Part shown: in pieces, positions 7,394 to 12,943 of the stretch
Position numbering within the stretch: the stretch's first letter is position 1
Layout: the number at the start of each line of letters is the position of its first letter
Source of the DNA: Thermoleophilia bacterium
Lineage (GTDB): Bacteria > Actinomycetota > Thermoleophilia > Gaiellales > JAICJC01
Length of the DNA: 12,943 bases
Assembly: GCA_025928435.1 (NCBI GenBank)
Contig: JAICJM010000110.1
Location: 1 to 12,943, forward strand
Reading direction: 5' to 3'
Translations under genes and position numbers: made by a program
The notes under the pieces: model-generated
The model's database searches: none
What the model was told of the DNA's origin: nothing
The model's input: only the letters and a program-made list of their open reading frames with translations

Positions 7394-8409
7394 TGAGGCT
7401 CGAGATCCTGTTCCTCTCGGGCGACGACGTCGGCCGGCTCGAGCCGGCCGATGCCGACGTGCTGGAGGCGGTCGAGGCCGGTCTGCGCGCGCACGGCAAC
7501 GGCGAGGTCGTGCTTCCGCCGAAGAGCCACCTCTCGCTGGAGGAGCGCTACGGCGGGCACTTCAACATCCTGCCCGGGTATGTCGGCGGCCTCGACGTCG
7601 CCGGCATCAAGACGATCGGCGACTACGCCCACAACCACCGCCACGCGCTGCCGTCGGAGATCGCGCTGCTCACGCTCTACCGGGCCGAGACCGGCGTCCC
7701 GTTCGCGATCCTGGACGCGACCAGGCTGACCTGGATGCGCACGGGCGCGGTCACGGCGATCGGCGCGCGGCACCTGGCGCGACCCGACAGCCGGGTGCTC
7801 GGCCACATCGGCGCGCGCGGGACGGCCCGCTACAACCTGCGCTACCTGGCGGGCCTCTTCGACCTCGACGAGATCCGCGTGACGAGCCGCCGGCCCGAGT
7901 CGCGGGCGGCGTTCGCGCGGGCGATGTCCGAGGAGCTGGGCCGCGAGGTCGTCGCCGTCGACACTGCCGCCGAGGCGATCGACGGCGCGGACATCATCGT
8001 CGACGCGTCGCGCCTCACCGAGCCGGCGGTGCTCGTGCCCACCGCCGCCGTCGAGCCCGGGGCGCTCGTCGTCCCCTACGGCGCCGTCATGTCCACCGGC
8101 GCGGACCTGCCCGCGGCCGCCGACAAGTTCGTGGTGGACGACTGGGAGCAGGCCGCGCGCGGGGAGTTCGGCCAGTACACCGGGATCATCCGCGCCGGCG
8201 AGTTGCGCCGCGAGCACCTGTACGCCGAGATCGGCGAGATCGTGACCGGCCGCAAGCCCGGCCGCGAGCGGCCCGACGAGCGGATCGTCTTCTGGCACCG
8301 CGGCTTTGCGATCAGCGACGTGATGCTGGGCAACCTGATCTACGAGCGCGCCGTCGCCTCCGGCGTCGGCAGCCGGCTGGCCTTGCAATCGGCGGCGTAC
8401 GAGCTCTGA
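7393..8409 (+). CDS. Ornithine cyclodeaminase/mu-crystallin-family protein
   Basis: 338 residues, starting at ATG 7393 within TGATG, so translationally coupled to the methyltransferase. Family features: Lys73 in GIKTIG, Arg116 in MRTGAVTAIGARHLAR (115-130), a Rossmann region beginning VLGHIG (135-140) and a VVD-x-W segment near 247-251. Characterised members are NAD-dependent ornithine cyclodeaminases, alanine dehydrogenases, ketimine reductases and opine-type enzymes. Two departures: the dinucleotide loop reads GARGTAR where most relatives have GAGVQAR, placing Arg142 at the second glycine; and the VVPYGAVMSTGADLP segment (226-240) lacks the GD(C/A)PG sequence that carries the catalytic Asp of true ornithine cyclodeaminase. 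It probably acts on another amino or imino acid from this pathway, or is a reductase. Confidence 0.85.
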   Translation: MRLEILFLSGDDVGRLEPADADVLEAVEAGLRAHGNGEVVLPPKSHLSLEERYGGHFNILPGYVGGLDVAGIKTIGDYAHNHRHALPSEIALLTLYRAETGVPFAILDATRLTWMRTGAVTAIGARHLARPDSRVLGHIGARGTARYNLRYLAGLFDLDEIRVTSRRPESRAAFARAMSEELGREVVAVDTAAEAIDGADIIVDASRLTEPAVLVPTAAVEPGALVVPYGAVMSTGADLPAAADKFVVDDWEQAARGEFGQYTGIIRAGELRREHLYAEIGEIVTGRKPGRERPDERIVFWHRGFAISDVMLGNLIYERAVASGVGSRLALQSAAYEL

Positions 8410-8412
8410 CCC

Positions 8413-9273
8413 GTGGCCGCCGAGCGCACCTACGACATGCACCAGCACCTGTGGCCGCCGGAGGTGCTGCGGGAGCTGGCCCGCCGCACGGAGCCGCCGT
8501 GGGTTCGCGACGGCCACTTCCAGGGGCCGGGCCTCCCGCCGCTCGCGCTTCCGCCGGGTTGGGACGACCTCGACCAGCGCCTGGCCTGGCTGGACGAGGC
8601 CGGCATCGACGTCGCCGTCGTCTCGCTCTCGCCCACCGACTGCTTCGACGAACCGCTGACGGAGCTCTGGCACGGGGGGATCCTGCGGATGGCCGGTGCG
8701 TCGAACGGACGGATCGTGCCGCTGGCCTCCGGCCGCCGCCGCGCGGGGTTCGCGGGCGTGACGGTCGCCGCAGACGCGCTCACCGCCGGCCTCGGCCCGC
8801 TCCCAGCCGAGCTCGCGGCCGCCGGGGAGATGCTGTTCGTCCATCCCGGCAGGGCGGCCCGACCGCCCGAAGGCGTGCCCGGCTGGTGGATGGGCGCGGT
8901 CGACTACTGCGCCCAGATGCAGCGGGCCTACGTCGCCTGGCTCGCCCGCGACGCCGCCGCCCATCCCGGCCTCGCCGCGGTCTTCGCGATCCTCGGCGGC
9001 GGGGCGCCGCTCCTGGCGGAGCGCTTCCACGCCCGCGGCGCGCGCATCGACCTGCAGGAGCACCCGAACACGGTCGTGGACTCCGCGTCCTACGGCCCGG
9101 CCGCGATCGGCCAGTTCATCGGGATGCATGGGACCGCCCACCTGGCGCACGGGAGCGACGCGCCGGTGCTCCACCACTGCGCCGCGGCGGCCTGCCTGCG
9201 CGGCCTCGGTGGCTCCGTGTTCCACGAGGCCGCGACGGGGACGCCCGGCCGGCTGCTCGGGCACCTGCGCTAG
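8413..9273 (+). CDS. ACMSD-type amidohydrolase (amidohydrolase_2 family)
   Basis: 286 residues from GTG 8413, three bases after the preceding stop. A metal-binding start DMHQH gives His10 and His12 (HxH), His144 lies in LFVHPGR and Asp249 in HGSDAP; together these match the metal ligands of the ACMSD/amidohydrolase_2 TIM barrel. Known relatives are non-hydrolytic decarboxylases (ACMSD, gamma-resorcylate decarboxylase) or lactone/amide hydrolases. The usual HGGG motif, whose His is catalytic in ACMSD, reads LGGGAP here (194-199), so Leu194 replaces it. The family is usually 290-340 residues, so this one is slightly short. Likely cytoplasmic and co-transcribed with the two genes before it; probably a late step (ring, lactone, amide or C-C cleavage). 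Reaction unknown. Confidence 0.82.
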   Translation: MAAERTYDMHQHLWPPEVLRELARRTEPPWVRDGHFQGPGLPPLALPPGWDDLDQRLAWLDEAGIDVAVVSLSPTDCFDEPLTELWHGGILRMAGASNGRIVPLASGRRRAGFAGVTVAADALTAGLGPLPAELAAAGEMLFVHPGRAARPPEGVPGWWMGAVDYCAQMQRAYVAWLARDAAAHPGLAAVFAILGGGAPLLAERFHARGARIDLQEHPNTVVDSASYGPAAIGQFIGMHGTAHLAHGSDAPVLHHCAAAACLRGLGGSVFHEAATGTPGRLLGHLR

Positions 9274-9334
9274 CGGCCGGGGACGCCGTGCCGGGCTTGC
9301 GTCATGTGGGTATCGATGAGATCGTCTCGCCTGC

Positions 9335-9366
9335 GGCCGGGCCGACACGTCCCGAGGGGCCCGGCC
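9335..9366 (+). terminator. Perfect 9-bp GC hairpin in the gap before the transporter genes
   Basis: GGCCGGGCC (9335-9343) pairs perfectly with GGCCCGGCC (9358-9366) across a 14-base loop. It sits 61 bases after the amidohydrolase stop and about 100 bases before the binding-protein start. No T-run follows. It could terminate the enzyme operon, or attenuate transcripts reading into the transporter. Confidence 0.4.
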
Positions 9367-9390
9367 ACCTCATGACCGGCATGGGACCTA

Positions 9391-9419
9391 TTGTGCATCG
9401 CTTTGGTGGAGAATATCGC
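9391..9419 (+). promoter_or_regulatory. Candidate promoter of the ABC transporter operon
   Basis: TTGTGC (9391-9396) and TATCGC (9414-9419) are 17 bases apart, in the least GC-rich part of the 196-base gap. Transcription would start near 9426, leaving a leader of about 45 bases with the GGAGG site at 9457-9461. The -10 matches only in its first three bases. Confidence 0.28.
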
Positions 9420-9469
9420 TACCATCGTCCCCCACCTCGCCACACTTTTCAACACCGGAGGAACGCCTC

Positions 9470-10603
9470 GTGAGCACGACCCAGGATCCGTTCACTGATT
9501 CATTGACCCGGCAGGCACTGCTGCAGCGTGCCGGGGCCGGGGCGCTGGGCCTCACGGCCGCATCGCTCCTCGCCGCATGCGGCTCCGGCGGGGGCTCCGG
9601 GTCATCGTCGCCCGGCGGCTCGGGCGCCCAGGCGATCACCGGCCAGGCGGTCCTCAGCAACTACCCCGGCTGGATGGGCAAGAACAACCTGTCGGCGTTT
9701 GCCGCGAAGTACCCGGGCGCATCGATCAAGATGATCTCGAACGCCACCTCGAGCTCGGCCGAGGTCGTGCAGCAGTTCAAGAGCAAGCAGTACGACTTCC
9801 TGCTCTCCGACACGACCGACTCGGGCCAGGCCTCGGCGGCCGGGTTCACCTCGCCGCTCGACTTCTCGAAGATCCCGAACATCAAGAACATCGACGCGAA
9901 GTTCCGCAAGTCGTATCCATGGGGCCTTCCCACCGACTACGGCAAGGTCGGCATCGCCTACCGCCCCGACCTCGTCGGCAACGCGACCATCGAGAGCTGG
10001 CACGACTTCTGGGAGCTGATCCCGCGGTACTCCGGCCAGACCATCTTCATCGACCTCGAGCGCGACTGCATGGGCTCGACCTGCAAGTACCTCGGCTTCT
10101 CGTCGAACACCACCGACCCCGACGAGATGAAGAAGGTGCAGGACACCATCGTGGCCGTCAAGCCGCACCTGAAGGCGTTCCTGAACACCAACGTCGGCGC
10201 CGGGCTGGTCAACGGCTCGACGGCGATGGCGATGGACTGGGACTACGACGTCGCCCTGCTCCAGCAGAAGAACGACAAGATCAAGTGGGTCTTCCCCTCC
10301 GAGGGCGCGCACGCCTACCTCGAGGGCTTCACCGCGGTGCAGGACACCAGCAAGCTGGCGGTGGTGGAGGCGTTCCTGAACTTCCTCGCCGAGCCGGCGC
10401 AGTACGCCGACTTCGTCAACACCACCGGCACTGCGTACATGATGTCGTCAGCGACCCCGCTCATCAAGAAGACGATCTCGAAGAACCCGATCCTCGTCCC
10501 CACCTCCGAGGTGCTCGACAAGACCGAGTTCGACAAGTACCTGGGCGCTGACGGGACCACCCTCTGGTCGAACACGTGGGAAGCAATCAAGAACGCGTCA
10601 TAA
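9470..10603 (+). CDS. Polyamine-type ABC transporter substrate-binding lipoprotein
   Basis: 377 residues; GTG 9470 has GGAGG (9457-9461) 8 bases upstream. The N-terminus is a lipoprotein signal: RQALLQRAG, a hydrophobic stretch, then lipobox LAAC with Cys37, followed by a Gly/Ser-rich linker (about 38-54). Only single arginines occur before the hydrophobic core, so a classical twin-arginine motif is absent. The mature part has PotD/PotF-family features: YDFLLSDT (about 104-111), WGLPTDYGKVGIAYRPD (about 150-166), DLERDCMGSTCKYLGFSSNT and a late AYLEGF segment. The family binds spermidine, putrescine and similar cations, and related proteins bind other amines. The protein should be tethered outside the membrane and deliver ligand to the permeases encoded next. 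Codons here (AAG, AAC, TTC) look optimised for strong expression. Ligand not predictable by eye. Confidence 0.9.
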   Translation: MSTTQDPFTDSLTRQALLQRAGAGALGLTAASLLAACGSGGGSGSSSPGGSGAQAITGQAVLSNYPGWMGKNNLSAFAAKYPGASIKMISNATSSSAEVVQQFKSKQYDFLLSDTTDSGQASAAGFTSPLDFSKIPNIKNIDAKFRKSYPWGLPTDYGKVGIAYRPDLVGNATIESWHDFWELIPRYSGQTIFIDLERDCMGSTCKYLGFSSNTTDPDEMKKVQDTIVAVKPHLKAFLNTNVGAGLVNGSTAMAMDWDYDVALLQQKNDKIKWVFPSEGAHAYLEGFTAVQDTSKLAVVEAFLNFLAEPAQYADFVNTTGTAYMMSSATPLIKKTISKNPILVPTSEVLDKTEFDKYLGADGTTLWSNTWEAIKNAS

Positions 10604-10620
10604 CCCCCGGGCTCATCCAG

Positions 10621-10653
10621 GCGCCGCCTCCCCCGTCCGCGGGGAGGCGGCGC
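10621..10653 (+). promoter_or_regulatory. Perfect 13-bp hairpin between binding-protein and permease genes
   Basis: Bases 10621-10633 pair without mismatch with 10641-10653 over a 7-base loop (CGTCCGC); TTCGATTT follows. It begins 17 bases after the TAA at 10601-10603. It looks like an intrinsic terminator or processing stem that lets the binding protein be made in excess over the membrane parts, as in many binding-protein operons. The 3' arm contains GGGGAGG (10641-10647), the only ribosome-binding-like sequence before the likely permease start at TTG 10660, so the fold would also hide that site. Confidence 0.65.
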
Positions 10654-10659
10654 TTCGAT

Positions 10660-11499
10660 TTGCGCGGCCTCGAGCGCCAGGCGCTGCTCCTGCCGACGCT
10701 GGTGATCACGACGCTCTTCTTCGTCGTGCCGCTGGGACTGATCACCCTGTACTCGTTCGGGTCGATCAACCAGGTCAACTTCGACGTCTACTTCGGCTGG
10801 ACGACCCAGAACTACCGCGAGTTCACGTCGTCGCTCTACGTGCACACGCTGCTGCGAAGCGTGGTGCTCTCGGTGTCGGCGACGCTGGCCTGCGGCGTCC
10901 TCGGGTTCACGTTCGCCTACTTCATCAGCCGCCAGCCACCCAGGGCCCAGCGGCTGCTGCTGGTGGCGGTGATCGTCCCGTTCTGGACGAGCTTCATCGT
11001 GCGCACCTACTCGTGGGTCGACCTGCTGCAGAACCTCGGCCCGGTCGACCGGTTCGCCCGCGCCCTCGGGCTGGACGGGCACATCAACATCCTCTACACC
11101 CAGTGGTCGATCGGCATCGGCATCGTGTACTCGTACCTGCCGCTCATGATCCTGCCGATCTACGTCTCGCTCGAGCGGATCGACCCCGCGCTCTTCGACG
11201 CGTCCGCCGACCTCGGCGCCACGCCCTGGAGGCAGTTCCGGCGGGTTGTCTTCCCGATGGCGCTCCCGGGCCTCATCGCGGGCATCATCATCGTCGGCGT
11301 GCCGGCGCTCGGCGAGTACGTGATCCCCGAGATCCTCGGCGGCGGCAAGACGTTCATGGCCGGCAACATCCTCGCCGACCAGTTCCTCCAGACCGGGAAC
11401 TACCCGTTCGGCTCGGCGCTCGCGGTCAGCGTCATGGTCGTGCTGCTCCTGTTCCTGTTCCTGCTGCGCCGCGCCCAGCCCGAGGCGGACCCGCGATGA
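10660..11499 (+). CDS. potB: ABC transporter permease, PotB type
   Basis: From TTG 10660 this is 279 residues, about the size of PotB. Hydrophobic segments at about 8-31, 64-89, 98-117, 148-169, 201-220 and 252-270 give the six helices of the family. The ATPase-contact EAA loop is at about 178-203 ([12 protein letters not shown]...LP). The same frame is open upstream to GTG 10576, which would add 28 residues (including APPPPSAGRRR) and overlap the binding-protein gene by 28 bases. I prefer 10660 because the extra stretch contains the perfect hairpin 10621-10653 and GTG 10576 has no ribosome-binding site. The TTG site has GGAGG at 10643-10647, but 12 bases away, so the start is uncertain. The stop overlaps the next start (ATGA, 11496-11499). 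Gene symbol by family and order only. Confidence 0.85.
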   Translation: MRGLERQALLLPTLVITTLFFVVPLGLITLYSFGSINQVNFDVYFGWTTQNYREFTSSLYVHTLLRSVVLSVSATLACGVLGFTFAYFISRQPPRAQRLLLVAVIVPFWTSFIVRTYSWVDLLQNLGPVDRFARALGLDGHINILYTQWSIGIGIVYSYLPLMILPIYVSLERIDPALFDASADLGATPWRQFRRVVFPMALPGLIAGIIIVGVPALGEYVIPEILGGGKTFMAGNILADQFLQTGNYPFGSALAVSVMVVLLLFLFLLRRAQPEADPR

Positions 11500-12329
11500 G
11501 CATCCGCCGGCACCCGTTCGCGGCGTCCCTCAGCCTGCTGATCCTGATCTTCCTGTGGCTGCCCCTCGTGGTCGTGGCCGTGAACTCGCTCAACTCCGAG
11601 ACGCTGATGGCGAGCTGGGGCGGGTTCACGACCCACTGGTTCCGGATGGCGTGGGGCGATGAGAACGTCCGCTCCGGCCTGCGCACCACCCTCCTGATCG
11701 CCGTGGCCTCGTCGCTGCTCTCGCTCGTGGTCGCGGTCTCGGGCGCGCTCTGGTGGCGGCACGCGTCGCCGAAGGCGCGGGCCGTCTACGACGGGCTGAT
11801 CTACGCCCGCATCATCCTGCCCGAGGTCGTCTTCGCCACCGCGATCTTCTTCCTCTTCATCAAGATCCACTTCGGCCTGGGGCTGACCGCGATGATCATC
11901 GGCCACACCGTCTGGAACTCGGCCTACGCGGCGATCATCGTCCAGGCCCGCATGGCGGGCCTCGACCCGGCGCTCGAGGAGGCCGCCGCCGACCTCGGCG
12001 CCACGCCCTGGCGCACGTTCCGGCGCGTGACGCTCTCGGCGCTGATGCCGGCGATCATCGCCGCCGGGCTGCTCGCGTTCACGTTCTCGTTCGACGACCT
12101 GGTCACGTCCTTGTTCCTGCAGGGCACCGCCCAGTCACCGCTGCCGGTGGTCATCCTGGGCATGATCCGGTTCCGGATCACCCCGGAGATCAACGCGATC
12201 GGCCTCCTGGTGATGCTGTTCACCGTGGCCATCATGAGCTTCGCCGTGATCTCGTACGCCACGGCCGGGGCGGTCGGGCGGTCGAGCCGGCGTGGCGGTG
12301 GAGGATCGATGCTGGACATGTACCGATGA
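11496..12329 (+). CDS. potC: ABC transporter permease, PotC type
   Basis: 277 residues, starting at the ATGA overlap with the preceding permease, so translation is coupled. Hydrophobic segments at about 11-30, 63-87, 100-124, 130-150, 184-208 and 233-258 give six helices. The EAA loop is at 160-185 ([12 protein letters not shown]...MP), and [14 protein letters not shown] (197-210) resembles the PotC SLDDFV region. It would form the heterodimeric membrane channel with the PotB-type protein. The C-terminus ends in a short Arg/Gly/Ser-rich tail (261-277). The stop overlaps the ATPase start (ATGA, 12326-12329). Its EAA-loop DNA shares a 26-base identical stretch with the neighbouring permease gene. 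Confidence 0.9.
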   Translation: MSIRRHPFAASLSLLILIFLWLPLVVVAVNSLNSETLMASWGGFTTHWFRMAWGDENVRSGLRTTLLIAVASSLLSLVVAVSGALWWRHASPKARAVYDGLIYARIILPEVVFATAIFFLFIKIHFGLGLTAMIIGHTVWNSAYAAIIVQARMAGLDPALEEAAADLGATPWRTFRRVTLSALMPAIIAAGLLAFTFSFDDLVTSLFLQGTAQSPLPVVILGMIRFRITPEINAIGLLVMLFTVAIMSFAVISYATAGAVGRSSRRGGGGSMLDMYR

Positions 12330-12943
12330 GCGACCCGGCCGTCGACCTGCAGGCGGTGGAGAAGCGCTTCGGCGACCTCGTCGCCGTGCGCCACCTCGAC
12401 CTGCGGATCCAGCCGGGCGAGTTCTTCTCGATCATCGGGCCGTCCGGCTGCGGCAAGACGACCACGCTGCGGATGATCGCGGGGTTCGAGGATCCGACGT
12501 CCGGGACCATCTCCGTCGGCGGGCGTGAGATGACCGGCGTGCGGCCCTACCGGCGGCCCGTCAACACGGTGTTCCAGAGCTACGCCCTGTTCCCCCATCT
12601 GGACGTGTTCGAGAACATCGCGTTCGGCCTGCGCGAGGGCAAGGTCAGGAAGGCCGAGGTGCGTGCGCGGGTCGCCGAGGCCGTGAGCCTGGTGCAGCTC
12701 GAGGGCCGGGAGAACGCGCGACCGCGACAGCTCTCCGGCGGCCAGCAGCAGCGGGTCGCCCTGGCGCGCGCCCTGGTCAACCGGCCCGAGGTGCTGTTGC
12801 TGGACGAGCCGCTGGGGGCGCTCGACCTGAAGCTGCGCACCGACATGCAGACCCAGCTCAAGGATCTCCAGCGCAGCGTCGGGGTGACGTTCTGCTACGT
12901 CACGCACGACCAGGGCGAGGCGTTCTCGATGTCCGACCGCATC
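12326..12943 (+). CDS. potA: ABC transporter ATP-binding protein, PotA type, partial (C-terminus off the window)
   Basis: The first 206 residues of the nucleotide-binding domain are present. Walker A is GPSGCGKTT (38-46), the Q-loop glutamine is Gln84 in FQSYALFPH, the ABC signature is LSGGQQQR (136-143), Walker B is LLLDEP (157-162), the D-loop LGALD (163-167) and the switch histidine His194 in THDQGEAF. All catalytic motifs are intact. PotA-type ATPases carry a C-terminal TOBE-like domain after about residue 235, which would lie beyond the window. It should energise uptake through the two permeases. The start is fixed by the ATGA overlap. THDQGEAF replaces the common THDQEEAL, a minor variant. 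Confidence 0.93.
   Translation, partial: MSDPAVDLQAVEKRFGDLVAVRHLDLRIQPGEFFSIIGPSGCGKTTTLRMIAGFEDPTSGTISVGGREMTGVRPYRRPVNTVFQSYALFPHLDVFENIAFGLREGKVRKAEVRARVAEAVSLVQLEGRENARPRQLSGGQQQRVALARALVNRPEVLLLDEPLGALDLKLRTDMQTQLKDLQRSVGVTFCYVTHDQGEAFSMSDRI

Noticed and set aside
7024..9348. Minus-strand open frame of 774 codons across the methyltransferase, OCD-like and amidohydrolase genes
   Set aside because: It spans three well-supported plus-strand genes and shows no conserved motif; a GC-driven shadow.
10604..10659. Coding use of this stretch as the permease N-terminus from GTG 10576
   Set aside because: It holds a perfect 13-bp inverted repeat and the GTG has no ribosome-binding site. The frame is open, however, so the longer start is not excluded.
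1..12943. CRISPR array, tRNA, rRNA, transposase or attachment site
   Set aside because: No regularly spaced direct repeats, no clover-leaf sequence with a conserved TTCGA arm, no rRNA-like stretch, and no transposase-like protein or flanking terminal repeats seen on reading both strands.

Overview
The window is GC-rich throughout, with strong G/C preference at third codon positions, frequent GTG/TTG starts and 1- to 4-base gene overlaps. This fits a high-GC actinobacterium. A deep lineage such as Thermoleophilia (Gaiellales/Solirubrobacterales) is my impression only; no rRNA or other marker is present to test it.

Left part (1-3233): a partial metallo-beta-lactamase-fold hydrolase runs leftward off the window. 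It diverges from an N-terminally anchored protein of unknown function. Next comes a hairpin-rich leader of about 130 bases and a broken APC-family amino-acid permease, which lacks its first transmembrane helices and carries three small indels. A small two-helix membrane protein of unknown function ends at 3233, exactly where the next gene, on the opposite strand, also ends.

Central and right part (3234-12943): this looks like one catabolic and transport locus. On the minus strand lies a 971-residue fusion of an APH-type kinase, a degenerate LytM/M23-like domain and a class-III aminotransferase-fold phospholyase. It resembles the fused bacterial relatives of hydroxylysine kinase plus phosphohydroxylysine or phosphoethanolamine phospholyase. 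Divergent from it, a plus-strand run encodes a GcvT/DmdA-like methyltransferase, an ornithine-cyclodeaminase/mu-crystallin-like protein and an ACMSD-type amidohydrolase. After a hairpin and a 196-base gap comes a complete polyamine-type ABC importer: lipoprotein binding protein, two permeases and an ATPase cut by the window end. A perfect 13-bp hairpin separates the binding-protein gene from the permease genes.

Working model (inference): the importer brings in a cationic amine, possibly an N-methylated amino alcohol or amino acid. The DmdA-like enzyme could remove a methyl group to tetrahydrofolate. The kinase-lyase could phosphorylate a vicinal amino alcohol and eliminate ammonia and phosphate. 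The OCD-like protein and the amidohydrolase would handle later steps. Several of these proteins differ from their families at key residues, so the substrate may not be one of the textbook ones.
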